The notes beneath the pieces were generated by a model. It had not been told where the DNA came from, searched no databases, and was given only the letters and a program-made list of their open reading frames with translations. A DNA stretch of 64,000 bases from positions 62,001 through 126,000 of the forward strand of contig NZ_JAULBL010000001.1 in the NCBI RefSeq assembly GCF_030512175.1, read 5' to 3'. How positions within the stretch are numbered: the stretch's first letter is position 1; each line of letters begins with the position of its first letter. Shown here in pieces: positions 18,928-27,735 of the stretch. A program made the translations under genes and the position numbers. This stretch comes from Paeniglutamicibacter sulfureus. GTDB taxonomy: Bacteria > Actinomycetota > Actinomycetes > Actinomycetales > Micrococcaceae.

Positions 18928-19293
18928 ATGATGACACGAAGAGACGCTGCGATTGCGTTGGATATCCCCATGGAAATGGCCAAGCGCCACGGCATCCCGC
19001 CGCGCCTGAGCGAGGCCGCATTCGCCGAAATGAACGCCAATCCCCCGGCTTGGCTCATCCAGTCGCGCGCCAACCGCACCGGCAAGCGCCCCGTATGGGT
19101 TCACCTGACCTGCGCCGTTTGCGGTTTCGCCGAGACCGAGCGACCCAAGAAGTGGTGGCCGGAATTCGATTTCGTGCACTGCGCCGAGCACGGCCCGGCC
19201 CAGCTCCCGCGGCTCGAAGCTGGCAAGACACGCCTGGAATACCCGGACATCACCCCGCGCATGTACGGAATCGTCGACGAGGCCAAGGCCTAG
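18928..19293 (+). CDS. small conserved-looking protein with Cys/His cluster
   Basis: I do not recognise a named family for this 121-residue protein. The N-terminal part is mostly helical and contains a NANPPAWL segment. The C-terminal half has CAVC followed about 22 residues later by HCAEH, a spacing suited to one zinc ion. The codon use looks coding throughout. There is no Shine-Dalgarno; TAGGGT at 18914-18919 lies 8 bases before the first ATG, suggesting a leaderless transcript. The ATG at 18931 is an alternative. A strong terminator-like repeat follows 18 bases after the stop. Confidence 0.7.
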   Translation: MMTRRDAAIALDIPMEMAKRHGIPPRLSEAAFAEMNANPPAWLIQSRANRTGKRPVWVHLTCAVCGFAETERPKKWWPEFDFVHCAEHGPAQLPRLEAGKTRLEYPDITPRMYGIVDEAKA

Positions 19294-19619
19294 CCGCACC
19301 TTTTGCATAAAAACGTCCCGTGTTCCGTCCCGCTTCCCGTAGGGACGGAACACGGGACGTTTCGTGTGGAATGCGCCACGCGGATGGTGGGAACGTGCCC
19401 TCGAGTGCGCTTCCCCGAGCTGTGGGAACCGGGAACGAGTGCGCAGGGCCTCTGGCCCAACGGCTGCCGGTCCGAAGAGGCAACCGAAACAATCCCGCGG
19501 TTCATGGCGGTCGGCGGCGGGACCAAGCGGGAATCTGGATTCGCCGGGTTGAGGGATTGCGCGTGCACCGGAGTACGATCTTGGCCGATCGATCGAGACC
19601 GGATGGGAGCAACGCTGGG
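19294..19619. other. 326-base gene-free stretch
   Basis: Apart from the inverted repeat at 19311-19362, this convergent intergenic region shows no credible gene, promoter or repeat. Confidence 0.6.
19311..19362. terminator. 21-bp perfect inverted repeat, bidirectional terminator
   Basis: Arms 19311-19331 and 19342-19362 are perfectly complementary over 21 bases with a 10-base loop (GCTTCCCGTA). It follows the Cys/His gene on the plus strand. Read on the minus strand the stem is followed by TTTTT, so it can also end transcripts from the other side. Confidence 0.8.
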
Positions 19620-20240
19620 TTATTGCTCGCTGTCGATGGCCTTGGCCGTGTCTACCGTTTCCGGAGGTCCCTCGAGCCGCCGGTAGCGGACCAGCATCAC
19701 ACCGCTTGTGAAGGACCTCGGCGGCTCGACCACTTCGAAGCGGGTCGGGACCGTGCCTGCCGGAAAGAGCCGCTTTCCCTCCCCGATCACCACCGGGCAG
19801 ACCCACAGGTTCACCCGGTCAACCAGGCCTTCGCGAAACAGGGTCTGCAGGAGGTTCGCGCTTCCCCAGGTGTGGATCTGCTCGTGCCTCTGCCGCAGGT
19901 CGCGAACCTCCTGTGCGGCATCGGAAACCTGCGTGCTGGTGGCCCAGGTCAACTGCGGCTTGCCGCGGGATGCCACGTACTTGGGCACCCGATTGAAGAC
20001 GCTTCCGATCTCGTCGGTCGCGCTCGGCCAGTAGCCGCGGAAGATGTCGTAGGTCGTCCGGCCCAGCAGCAGCGCGTCGGATGCCTGCACGTCTTCTACC
20101 AGCAAGTCGGATGACTCTTGATCCCAATATGGACGTTCCCATCCGGCGTACTCGAAGTCCCCGTCTTGTTCGTTTGGGCCTCCATTGGCCTGGATCACGC
20201 CGTCAAGCGTGATGTTCATATTGACGTGTAGCTCGCCCAT
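19620..20240 (-). CDS. dihydrofolate reductase family protein (RibD C-terminal fold)
   Basis: A 206-residue protein of the RibD_C/YwjB-like reductase family, which has a DHFR fold and uses NADPH. It shows the N-terminal strand (NITLDGVIQANGG), the LLLGRTTYDIFRGYW segment, the HTWGSANLLQTLF loop and the PVVIGEGKRLFP motif. Most stand-alone members have unknown substrates and are not true DHFR. The ATG at 20240 follows AGGGGA; a longer frame to 20372 lacks family similarity. It is the first of four minus-strand genes that look accessory and have no shared pathway. Confidence 0.85.
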   Translation of the reverse strand: MGELHVNMNITLDGVIQANGGPNEQDGDFEYAGWERPYWDQESSDLLVEDVQASDALLLGRTTYDIFRGYWPSATDEIGSVFNRVPKYVASRGKPQLTWATSTQVSDAAQEVRDLRQRHEQIHTWGSANLLQTLFREGLVDRVNLWVCPVVIGEGKRLFPAGTVPTRFEVVEPPRSFTSGVMLVRYRRLEGPPETVDTAKAIDSEQ

Positions 20241-20435
20241 GATGCCGTTCCCCTGATCATTCGCACAGTGTCCGCCGGACCACCCCTGCAGCCAGTATCC
20301 GACCCGGGCCTCGAATCGACAACAGGCAGGCCCTGCTGTTATGCGTCGGGGGGGCCGCTGCGACTTTGCCATTCACATGGCCCAAGGCCAATGAGTTGCT
20401 GCGGACCAATGTTCCGCCCTTCAGGGCAGGGTGTC

Positions 20436-20816
20436 TTAATGTTGGTTCTTGACGTCCTGCACGGAACGCGACAGCAGGCAGAACTCATTTCCCTCGGGAT
20501 CACCCAAGACGACCCAGCTGACATCCCTTCCCTGGCCCACGTCCTTCCGCTTCGCGCCAAGGGCAAGCAGGCGCTCAAGCTCCTCGGCCGTGGACACGCC
20601 ATCCGCCCTCAGGTCGAAATGCAGCCGGTTCTTCACGGTCTTTCCCTCGGGCACCGCGAAAACATCGATGGAAGGCCAGGTTTCGTCTTTTGGCGCGATG
20701 CTGATTCCATCGTTGTCCTCTTCGACAATGTGCCAGTCCAAGACGGCGCACCAGAAATCCGCCACTACCCGTGGCCTGATCGCATCGATGGCAACGGCAG
20801 CTATACGACTGGACAT
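20436..20816 (-). CDS. VOC (glyoxalase-like) superfamily protein
   Basis: A 126-residue single-unit VOC protein of the Glyoxalase_6-like type. It has the paired beta-alpha-beta-beta-beta pattern: RPRVVADFWCAVLDW, then RLHFDLRA and WVVLGDPEGNEFCLL near the end. VOC proteins bind a metal or ligand and include dioxygenases, lyases and antibiotic-binding resistance proteins; the substrate is not evident. I chose the ATG at 20816 because similarity begins there and TACTGT (20823-20828) lies 6 bases upstream without a Shine-Dalgarno, the leaderless pattern seen elsewhere in the window. Confidence 0.82.
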   Translation of the reverse strand: MSSRIAAVAIDAIRPRVVADFWCAVLDWHIVEEDNDGISIAPKDETWPSIDVFAVPEGKTVKNRLHFDLRADGVSTAEELERLLALGAKRKDVGQGRDVSWVVLGDPEGNEFCLLSRSVQDVKNQH

Positions 20817-21063
20817 GGGTTCACAGTAGACCAGGACGTGGTGCCATGGACAGGTCCACCAATTCTCGATTTCACTTCGGATCAAGAGCGTCCCGCATGC
20901 ATCACGTGAATGATTCACCCGCGGCATCGGCCTACCGCGGACCGGGTCGACAGGTATGCGCTTTCGATCCAGGGGGCACAGGTGGTCACGGTTTGGGGAC
21001 CCTATCGGACGGTTTGCGATGCGGAGGCATGGAAACTGGCAGTAGTTCCGCCGGCCTGTCTGC

Positions 21064-21552
21064 CTAAGACTTGATAGGCACGAGGGTGTAGAGGTCAAGC
21101 CCACATTGGTTGGCCCCAAGTTGGAAGCCGCGTCGGGTGAGCAGCTTGGCCGAAACGGTGTTGGCCGGATCCACGCGGGCAAAGAGTTCCCGGGATTTGT
21201 AGACCTCGGGAATCGTCGTCAGCGCGCCATCGAGCATGGCACCGGCAATGCCTCGACCCCAGAGTTCCGGTGACACCCAGTATCCGATCTCGATGCCCTC
21301 GTCCTTCCGAGTGGAAACCACGATGCCGACAGGTTCGTCTGCCTCCATGGCCAGGAACCAGCGCGATGCTCCCGCGAGATCGAGGGCGTCCTCCGCAAGC
21401 GCTGCACGAACACGGTCATTGATGGTTTGCCGGTCCCAGGGCCGACCGTCACCAACGAAGCGGGTCACCCGTTCGTCGGAGGCCATGCCGGCGAAAAATG
21501 CCGCATCGGACTCTTGAAATGGTTGCAGGGTAATGGGCGGAGGTTGCTGCAT
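21064..21552 (-). CDS. GNAT family N-acetyltransferase
   Basis: A 162-residue RimJ/RimL-type acetyltransferase that would transfer acetyl from acetyl-CoA to an amine. It shows EIGYWVSPELWGRGIAGAML, containing the acetyl-CoA loop, and VDPANTVSAKLLTRRGF near the C-terminus, the usual conserved N-S-x-x-x-x-x-x-x-G-F pattern. The acceptor cannot be predicted. The ATG at 21552 is preceded by AAAGAGA. It lies 147 bases downstream of the PheS-like gene on the same strand; co-transcription is possible but not shown. Confidence 0.87.
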   Translation of the reverse strand: MQQPPPITLQPFQESDAAFFAGMASDERVTRFVGDGRPWDRQTINDRVRAALAEDALDLAGASRWFLAMEADEPVGIVVSTRKDEGIEIGYWVSPELWGRGIAGAMLDGALTTIPEVYKSRELFARVDPANTVSAKLLTRRGFQLGANQCGLDLYTLVPIKS

Positions 21553-21699
21553 TGAGTCTCTTTCGCAGTTGGCGGGGACTTGGCCAACCTATCAAGGGCC
21601 CGGGATTGCGGTGCATCGCCTGGCGGGCCCCGGCATCCTGAGACTTGGCTGTTGGTCGCGGTCGGCCGGATACTCGGCGCCGACCGCGACCATGCCCCT

Positions 21700-22818
21700 C
21701 TAGTCTGCGATGAGTTCCACGACACGGCCCTGGTGCAGTGCCCTGTAGATATCGTCGCGCATGAGATTGGCTTCCCGAGCGGTGAGGGTGCTTTCGATCG
21801 GCCGGAGCGTAATGCGAATCAGTGCGTTCGCCTGCCCTGGTTCGATCTGCAGCCTGTCCCGTGCCGCCGCAGGCAGGTCCTCGCAGTCGGTCAGTCCAAG
21901 AAGCTCAACCGATTCAAGGTCGTCCATGCGTTCCTTCAGCGCTTGTCGGACTTCGTCGCCCAGGATCTCCTCGTCGAAGGACGTGGGGACGACGATCGAG
22001 ATGTCACGCCGAATCGGGGGAAGAAGCGAGACCGGTTGCCACGGCGCCAGATCGAGCATCTGGGATCCGATGCGTTGGTCGCGGGCACGCAGGAGTCGAA
22101 TGTCGGGAATGCCCTTGCGCAGCATCAGGGCCCGGTCCAGGCCCATGCCCAGGGCGAGGCCCGACCACTGTTCCGGGTCGAGTCCGGCCCCGGCGAAGAG
22201 GTGCGGCGCCATCATGCCGCACTCGGCGAGTTCCAACCATGCGCTGCCAACCATGACATCCACTTGCAGCCCCTTGGTCGTGTAGGGATGGACGGCAGGC
22301 ACCGTGCGCCATCGGGCACCGGGCAAGACCGCTTCGACGAGAACGGCGATCATCGATTCAAGGTCGACCGGCCCCAGTGCCGGGGATGGAAATATCCGCC
22401 AGAGGTCCACCTGGTGGGGTGCGCCGACGTGTGTCCGGTCGATGGCGTCCCGTCGATACACCAGCCCGGGCATAACGACCAGTTCGTCCAAGGCGCCGGT
22501 TCGCGGCAGATTTCTGAGCAACGAAGGGACCGATGCCGAGGTGTGGCTCCTGAGCATCACCGTGGGGCTCACGTATCGCGAATACCGTTGGTCGCGGGTC
22601 ACGGTCGACGCGGAGAAGCCCAGGTTGTCGTAGTTGTCGGCGACCGAGACCAGCGGGCTGTTTCGCACCGTCTTGGCGGCTACGCCCCAATGGCGGGTGA
22701 GAGCCGCGGTGACCTGGCCCAGCAGCTCCTGCATCGCGTATGGGCCGTGCTCGGGATTGGAGAGGTCACGCATCGTGAGAGCGCCGTGGAGTTCATCGGC
22801 GGAAAGATAAGTAGTCAT
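21700..22818 (-). CDS. stand-alone PheS-like class II ligase with FDX-ACB domain
   Basis: This 372-residue protein combines a PheS-type class II catalytic core with a C-terminal FDX-ACB anticodon-binding-like domain, as in monomeric mitochondrial PheRS. Visible are LLRSHTSA (about 88-96), motif 2 (LVYRRDAIDRTH, 119-130) and motif 3 (GMGLDRALML, 224-233); FDX-ACB spans about 262-372. It lacks the coiled-coil arm of bacterial PheS, and no pheT is nearby. Pocket positions differ from PheS: the expected FHQ-x-E reads PHQ-V-D, and the GCGM-x-HP segment reads ECGMMAP. It may charge something other than Phe, or act outside translation, like other PheS-related orphan ligases. AAGGA lies 6 bases before the ATG. 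A promoter, leader ORF and RNA helices lie upstream. Confidence 0.85.
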   Translation of the reverse strand: MTTYLSADELHGALTMRDLSNPEHGPYAMQELLGQVTAALTRHWGVAAKTVRNSPLVSVADNYDNLGFSASTVTRDQRYSRYVSPTVMLRSHTSASVPSLLRNLPRTGALDELVVMPGLVYRRDAIDRTHVGAPHQVDLWRIFPSPALGPVDLESMIAVLVEAVLPGARWRTVPAVHPYTTKGLQVDVMVGSAWLELAECGMMAPHLFAGAGLDPEQWSGLALGMGLDRALMLRKGIPDIRLLRARDQRIGSQMLDLAPWQPVSLLPPIRRDISIVVPTSFDEEILGDEVRQALKERMDDLESVELLGLTDCEDLPAAARDRLQIEPGQANALIRITLRPIESTLTAREANLMRDDIYRALHQGRVVELIAD

Positions 22819-22839
22819 GGAAAGTCCTTGGGTGGGTTT

Positions 22840-22864
22840 GGATCGGTGGATAATCCCCCGATCC
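22840..22864 (-). other. leader hairpin upstream of the PheS-like gene
   Basis: Arms GGATCGG (22840-22846) and CCGATCC (22858-22864) can pair. The minus-strand bases TCGGGGG at 22855-22861, which overlap the first arm, can instead pair with CCCCCGA inside the leader ORF (22920-22926). The two helices exclude each other. There is no U-run after the hairpin. Confidence 0.45.
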
Positions 22865-22880
22865 GCTCCGCCGCCAGGAC

Positions 22881-22952
22881 CTAGGCGCGCGCCTCAGAGC
22901 CCTCGCGACCGGCGACCGGTCGGGGGCTGATAAATCGCAGTGAGTTACGCAT
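22881..22952 (-). CDS. putative 23-residue leader peptide
   Basis: An ATG-started ORF of 23 codons begins with residues MRNSLRFISP and ends in EARA before TAG, 62 bases upstream of the PheS-like gene. Five of 23 residues are Arg, two with the CGA codon, which is rare in high-G+C genomes. A strong promoter places the predicted transcript start at or next to the ATG, so it would be leaderless. A segment of the ORF (CCCCCGA) can pair with the downstream hairpin arm. Together these suggest ribosome-controlled attenuation. Being short, the ORF could also be fortuitous; I know of no described homolog. Confidence 0.45.
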   Translation of the reverse strand: MRNSLRFISPRPVAGREGSEARA

Positions 22953-22959
22953 GTAGCCG

Positions 22960-22988
22960 AGGCTAGCAGGTCGCCCATTTCCGTCCAA
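22960..22988 (-). promoter_or_regulatory. promoter of the PheS-like leader transcript
   Basis: On the minus strand TTGGAC (22983-22988), a 17-base spacer and TAGCCT (22960-22965) form a good housekeeping-type promoter. The -10 box ends 7 bases before the leader ATG at 22952. Confidence 0.6.
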
Positions 22989-23251
22989 GGAAACGGCGAG
23001 ACTCATGAAAAGTGCCCACAAAATGGGGTCCGTGCCTCAATATGGAAAGTGCTCGCGAAGTCTCTGGCGCACGTCCGGATACCTTGGTGTGCAAGTTCCG
23101 TGGCCCCGGCGAGCAATACGGGGAACCTTCGACGGGGTTTTCCAACAGAGTCTGACCCATGGGCCACGTCCACTGGCCGGGCACGCGGAAGGCCCCACCG
23201 GTTGGGCTGATCCAACGGGCGAGGCCTTGCCGGCGCTGCGGTAGGGGTGAC
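22989..23251. other. gene-free stretch between the PheS-like promoter and mnmA
   Basis: Together with the leader this makes a 433-base gap between coding regions. I see no gene, repeat or strong hairpin in this part. Confidence 0.5.
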
Positions 23252-24388
23252 TCAGGACACCAGTGACGGGTCCCAGGCGGTGGAACGGGCCGAATCGATG
23301 GTGGCTTGGCCCAGCACGCGGGTGCCCTGGTAGATCACCATGGTCTGGCCCGGGGCAACCCCGCGCATCGGCTCGATGAGCGTGGCGACCAGGACGTTGG
23401 ACCCGTCTTCCTGCGGCTCGACGCGGGCGCGGGCATCGACGGGGTCCCCATGCGCACGCACCTGGACCATGCAGTCGAACTCGGTGCCGGCCTCGGCATC
23501 TTTGATGGGCAGCCCGGCCCAGGAGATCCTGATGCCACGCAGCTCGTCGACGGCCAGCAGGGCCTCGGGGCCAACGATGACCTTGTTTTCCTTCGGGCGG
23601 ATCTCCAGCACGAAGCGCGGCTTGCCATCGGCCGCCGGCGTGCCGAGCTTCAGGCCCTTGCGCTGGCCGACGGTGAAGGCGTGGGCGCCCTCGTGCTCGC
23701 CTAGGGCCTTGCCCTCCTGGTCCACGATCTCGCCCTTGGTCATGTCAATGCGCTCGGCGAGCCAACCGCGGGTGTCCCCGTCGGGGATGAAACAGATGTC
23801 GTGGCTGTCGGGCTTGTTCGCCACCGAGAGCCCGCGGGCCTCGGCCTCGGCGCGGACCTCGGCCTTGGAGGGGGTCTCGGCCAGCGGGAAGATGCAGTGC
23901 TCCAGCTGCTCGTGGGTGAGCACGCCCAGCACGTAGGACTGGTCCTTGGCCCAGTCGGCGGCGCGGTGCAGCTCCGGGTTGCCTTCCTCGTCGCGGATCA
24001 CCTTGGCGTAGTGCCCGGTGCAGACAGCGTCGAAGCCCAGCGCGATGGCCTTTTCCAGCAGCGCGGCGAACTTGATGCGCTCGTTGCAGCGCATGCAGGG
24101 GTTGGGGGTGCGTCCTGCCTCGTACTCGGCGATGAAGTCGTCGACCACGTCTTCCTTGAAGCGCTCGGAGAAGTCCCAGACGTAGTAGGGGATGCCGAGC
24201 ACGTCGCAGGCACGCCAGGCGTCGTTGGAGTCCTCGACGGTGCAGCAGCCGCGGCTACCGGTGCGCAGGGTCCCGGGCATACGGCTCAGGGCCAGGTGCA
24301 CGCCGACGACCTCGTGGCCGGCCTCGACGGCGCGTGCCGCCGCGACCGCGGAGTCGACCCCGCCGCTCATTGCTGCCAAAACCTTCAT
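23252..24388 (-). CDS. mnmA: tRNA-specific 2-thiouridylase MnmA
   Basis: MnmA places sulfur on U34 of tRNAs for Lys, Glu and Gln, using ATP to activate the base and a persulfide delivered from a cysteine desulfurase. The 378-residue protein has the PP-loop SGGVDS (8-13), the first catalytic Cys in the MRCNERIKF segment (Cys101) and the second in HDICF (Cys199), giving the usual ~100-residue spacing. Its start overlaps the cysteine desulfurase stop by ATGA, so sulfur donor and acceptor are translationally coupled. Confidence 0.96.
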   Translation of the reverse strand: MKVLAAMSGGVDSAVAAARAVEAGHEVVGVHLALSRMPGTLRTGSRGCCTVEDSNDAWRACDVLGIPYYVWDFSERFKEDVVDDFIAEYEAGRTPNPCMRCNERIKFAALLEKAIALGFDAVCTGHYAKVIRDEEGNPELHRAADWAKDQSYVLGVLTHEQLEHCIFPLAETPSKAEVRAEAEARGLSVANKPDSHDICFIPDGDTRGWLAERIDMTKGEIVDQEGKALGEHEGAHAFTVGQRKGLKLGTPAADGKPRFVLEIRPKENKVIVGPEALLAVDELRGIRISWAGLPIKDAEAGTEFDCMVQVRAHGDPVDARARVEPQEDGSNVLVATLIEPMRGVAPGQTMVIYQGTRVLGQATIDSARSTAWDPSLVS

Positions 24389-25620
24389 CGTGTAAACCCT
24401 GTCCCTGCCGTTTGGATGCTGCTGACTTGTGCGGCCATGCCGGCCTTTTTTGCCCGTGCATAGGCCTCGGGCAATGCCGCCACCAACTTCTCAACGTCGG
24501 AAGCGCTCGTTGTATGCCCGAGAGTGAAGCGTTGTGCGCCACGTGCCGTCGCTTCGTCCCGCCCCATGGCCAAGAGCACGTGGGAGGGTCGCGGCACCCC
24601 GGCGGTGCACGCGGAGCCGGTGGAGGAATGGATCCCGAGCATGTCCAGCACGAAGAGCAGCGAGTCTCCCTCGCAGCCCGGGAAGGTGAAGTGCGCGTTG
24701 CCCGGCAAGCGGGTGCCCGCGTGTCCGGGATCCGCGGTGCCGTTGAACACGGCCCCGGGAACCAGCCTGGATACCCCGTCGATGAGGGCGTCGCGCAGCG
24801 TGGCCAGGCGCTCTGCTTCGGTCGCCAGGTTGGCTGCGGCATGCATGGCTGCGGCGGCGAACCCGGCCGCGGCCGCGGCGTTCAGCGTGCCGGAGCGCAG
24901 CGCGCGTTCGTGCCCGCCGCCGTGCTGCACGGGGGTGAGCACCACGTCGCGTCGCACGAAGAGTGCGCCGATTCCCACCGGCCCGCCGATCTTGTGCCCG
25001 GAGACCGCCATCGTGGCCAGCCCGGAGTCGGCGAAGCGGGTCGGCACGGAGGTGAAGGCCTGGACCGCGTCCGAGTGCACGGGGATGCCGTGGGCGTCGG
25101 CGAGCGCAACCACCTTGGCCACGGGCTGCACGCTGCCGACCTCGTTGTTGGCCCACATGAGGGTGATGAGGGCAATGTCGTGGGGGTTCTTCGCGATTTC
25201 GCCTTCGAGGGCGTTGAGGTCGATGACCCCGTCGGTGTCCACGTTCAGCCAGGTGACGTCCGCCCCCTCGTGGGCTTGGAGCCATTCCACGGTGTCCAGC
25301 ACCGCGTGGTGCTCGATCACGGAGCAGAGGATGCGCTTGCGTGCCGGGTCGGCGGCGTTGCGGTTCCAGAACAGGCCCTTGAGTGCGAGGTTGTCCGATT
25401 CGGTGCCGCCGGAGGTGAAGACGACCTCCGAGGGGTGGGCCCCGGCCGCGGCGGCCAGCTGCTCGCGGGCTTCCTCGGTGACGCGGTGGGCGCGGCGGCC
25501 GGCGCCGTGCAGCGAGGAGGGGTTGCCGGTCTGCGCCAACTCATGGGTCATGGCGGCGAGCGCTGGGCCGGACATGGGTGTCGTGGCTGCGTGGTCTAGG
25601 TAAATGGGGCTCGTGGACAC
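24385..25620 (-). CDS. cysteine desulfurase (IscS/NifS family)
   Basis: This PLP enzyme removes sulfur from cysteine and holds it as a persulfide for tRNA thiolation and other uses. The 411-residue protein has the DHAATTP start, the PLP lysine in SGHK (Lys210) and the catalytic cysteine in [10 protein letters not shown] (Cys338). Direct coupling to mnmA points to tRNA 2-thiolation as its main job. The GTG start has no Shine-Dalgarno. TAGAAT at 25627-25632 on the minus strand, close to the ideal -10, ends 6 bases before it, so the operon mRNA is probably leaderless. Confidence 0.95.
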   Translation of the reverse strand: MSTSPIYLDHAATTPMSGPALAAMTHELAQTGNPSSLHGAGRRAHRVTEEAREQLAAAAGAHPSEVVFTSGGTESDNLALKGLFWNRNAADPARKRILCSVIEHHAVLDTVEWLQAHEGADVTWLNVDTDGVIDLNALEGEIAKNPHDIALITLMWANNEVGSVQPVAKVVALADAHGIPVHSDAVQAFTSVPTRFADSGLATMAVSGHKIGGPVGIGALFVRRDVVLTPVQHGGGHERALRSGTLNAAAAAGFAAAAMHAAANLATEAERLATLRDALIDGVSRLVPGAVFNGTADPGHAGTRLPGNAHFTFPGCEGDSLLFVLDMLGIHSSTGSACTAGVPRPSHVLLAMGRDEATARGAQRFTLGHTTSASDVEKLVAALPEAYARAKKAGMAAQVSSIQTAGTGFTR

Positions 25621-25708
25621 CGAACAATTCTAGCCCTGTTGCCGGTCTCCGGGGCGGAGTGATTCCTCACAGCGCCCCCGCATCCCCCTCCCACGCGCCC
25701 ACAGGGGG

Positions 25709-26620
25709 CTAGTTGCCTTCCCCCTGGAAGTACTCCCCCGCCAGTTCCTCGGGATCGAAGGGTTCGTCATCCGCCGCCGGCAGCTCGTTGCGGGTGTCTC
25801 CGGCCGCATCGAGCCGGGAGTCGGCGTCGACTTCCCAGGCCTCGATGCCGGCGCAGCCCAGCAGGGCGTCGATGAGCCCGCGGCTGCCGCCGACGATGGT
25901 GGAATCCTCGTAAAGCTCGGTGGACATCAGCCAGGCGCGGTCTTGGGGCCAGGCGAGGTTAGGCGACTGGCGCTGTTCACCCAGGGAGGTCCGTGCCCAC
26001 AGTGGGCTGGCCAGGTCTTCCGCATCGCCGCGGAAAACGTAGAAGGAGCGGTAGCCGGAACCGATCTGCAAGGTCGGCGCGTTCCTGACCTCTTCGGAAA
26101 ATGCCGGTGCCTTGGCACGGGCGGCAAGTTCCTCGGCGCGCCTTGCGTTTTCTTCCTCGGTGAGGGCGGGGTCGTTCTCGATCACTACCTCGACCTGGTC
26201 GCCGCCGTGGATGAACGCCAGCCCGTTCCAGAGCGCCAGGTGGATCTCGCCAGGGGTTCCGGTGTGCGCCGCCAGCAGCGGGGCGATGGCGCGCAGCTCG
26301 GCGGCACCCAGCCCGTCCCAGCCGGGGGCTTCTCCCTCCCAGGAGTCTTCTGCCAGTGGCACCCCGTCCTCGCCGATCCCGGAGAGCGCGGCGAACTGCG
26401 CCAAGGCGTGCATGGTGCTGCCGCGCCGTTTGGCGATCTCATCCCAGCGCACGGGCTGCCCGTCGGTCCCCATGGCCGGGTGGAAGATCCGTGCATAGGC
26501 GGCAAAGCCGCGGGGCACCTGCCCGGCAACCAGGTTTGCCGTGTCTGCGTCCCGGCCTTGTTCCTGCAGGGCCTGCACTATCCATGCGCCGGCATCGGGG
26601 GCGACGAAGTTCAAAGTCAT
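25709..26620 (-). CDS. conserved hypothetical protein with acidic C-terminus
   Basis: I do not recognise this 303-residue protein beyond actinobacterial conserved proteins without assigned function. It has no signal peptide or membrane helix and is probably cytoplasmic. It is rich in Trp and Glu/Ala, contains YRSFYVFRGDAEDL in the middle, and ends in a strongly acidic tail (DDEPFDPEELAGEYF). TACCCT at 26627-26632 lies 6 bases before the ATG, again the leaderless arrangement. It is divergent from the folP2-like gene. Confidence 0.7.
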   Translation of the reverse strand: MTLNFVAPDAGAWIVQALQEQGRDADTANLVAGQVPRGFAAYARIFHPAMGTDGQPVRWDEIAKRRGSTMHALAQFAALSGIGEDGVPLAEDSWEGEAPGWDGLGAAELRAIAPLLAAHTGTPGEIHLALWNGLAFIHGGDQVEVVIENDPALTEEENARRAEELAARAKAPAFSEEVRNAPTLQIGSGYRSFYVFRGDAEDLASPLWARTSLGEQRQSPNLAWPQDRAWLMSTELYEDSTIVGGSRGLIDALLGCAGIEAWEVDADSRLDAAGDTRNELPAADDEPFDPEELAGEYFQGEGN

Positions 26621-26754
26621 TCATACAGGGTACCCAAGCCCGCGCCCGCGGTGCGCCGTGCCGTCCGGCCGTGGAGCCTTGCAATGGGCTTCATCCTCCC
26701 CAAAGCTTCTAAAACTGGTAAGAATGGTCTAACAGATCATTGCTAGGAGCCCGC

Positions 26755-27735
26755 ATGAGCATGTACCTACCCGCACTTCGCCACCCGGTCCACCGCTTTG
26801 CGCACCGCAGTATTGATTTCAGCGCGCGGGTCGCGTTGATGGCGATTATCAACCGCACGCCCGACAGTTTCTATGATTCCGGGGCCACCTTCGCCCTGGG
26901 CTCCGCGGTGGACGCTGCGCTGGAAGCGGTGGACGCCGGGGCCGACTGGATCGACATCGGCGGGGTGCCCTTCTCTCCCGGGCCCGCGCTGTCTTGGCAG
27001 GAAGAGGCCCAGCGGATCGTCCCCGTCATCCGGGCGGTTCGGGCGCAAAGCGACGTGATCATCTCAGCCGACACGTTCCTGCCCGAGGTCGCTTCCGCCG
27101 CCATGGCCGCGGGAGCCGACGTCATCAACGACACCACCGGGCTGAGCGACCCGCAGCTCGGGCGCGTCGTGGCCGAGGCCGGGGCGCACCTGGTCATCAC
27201 GCATTCGCTCGCCGCACCGCGCACCATCTACCCGCGCCCCACCTACGACGACGTGGTCGCGGAGGTCACGGGGTACCTGCGTCGGAAGGTCGACTTCGCA
27301 CTCTCCCTGGGGATCGCCGAGGAGAAGATCATCGTGGATCCCGGCCACGACCTGAACAAGAACACGCTCCACACCCTGGCCATCACCGCCGGGTTCGAGG
27401 CCATCGCCGCACTGGGCTACCCGAGCCTCGCTGCGGTCTCCAACAAGGACTTCATCGGCGAAACCCTGGATGTGCCCAAGTCCGAACGCACCGCCGGCTC
27501 GATGGCGGCGGCCAGCATGTGCATCATGAACGGGGCACGGATCATCCGCATGCACAACATCCCCGAATCGGTCTCCACCATCCGGATGCTCGAGGCGGCC
27601 ATGGGGTGGCGCGAGCCGGCGTACCTGGTGCACAACATGGGCGAGGTCAATCCCCCGGCGCACCCCGGTGCCCCGTCCGGTTCCCCGGTTCCTGATGACC
27701 ACTCCGTCCGCAGAACCGCCCGGGAAGGTTCCTGA
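26755..27735 (+). CDS. folP2: FolP2-type dihydropteroate synthase homolog
   Basis: This 326-residue TIM-barrel protein belongs to the dihydropteroate synthase family but to the FolP2 subgroup, shown by NRTPDSFYDSGATF near the start, DPGHDLNKNT and SNKDFIGETL. M. tuberculosis/leprae FolP2 lacks normal DHPS activity, so sulfonamide-target function should not be assumed. AGGAG lies 5 bases before the ATG at 26755. The stop overlaps the next start by one base (TGATG), so the pterin-like enzyme and the following reductase are coupled. Confidence 0.88.
   Translation: MSMYLPALRHPVHRFAHRSIDFSARVALMAIINRTPDSFYDSGATFALGSAVDAALEAVDAGADWIDIGGVPFSPGPALSWQEEAQRIVPVIRAVRAQSDVIISADTFLPEVASAAMAAGADVINDTTGLSDPQLGRVVAEAGAHLVITHSLAAPRTIYPRPTYDDVVAEVTGYLRRKVDFALSLGIAEEKIIVDPGHDLNKNTLHTLAITAGFEAIAALGYPSLAAVSNKDFIGETLDVPKSERTAGSMAAASMCIMNGARIIRMHNIPESVSTIRMLEAAMGWREPAYLVHNMGEVNPPAHPGAPSGSPVPDDHSVRRTAREGS

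Noticed and set aside
22963-23184. 73-codon minus-strand ORF upstream of the PheS-like promoter
   Set aside because: No ribosome site, no recognisable motif, and it overlaps the promoter.
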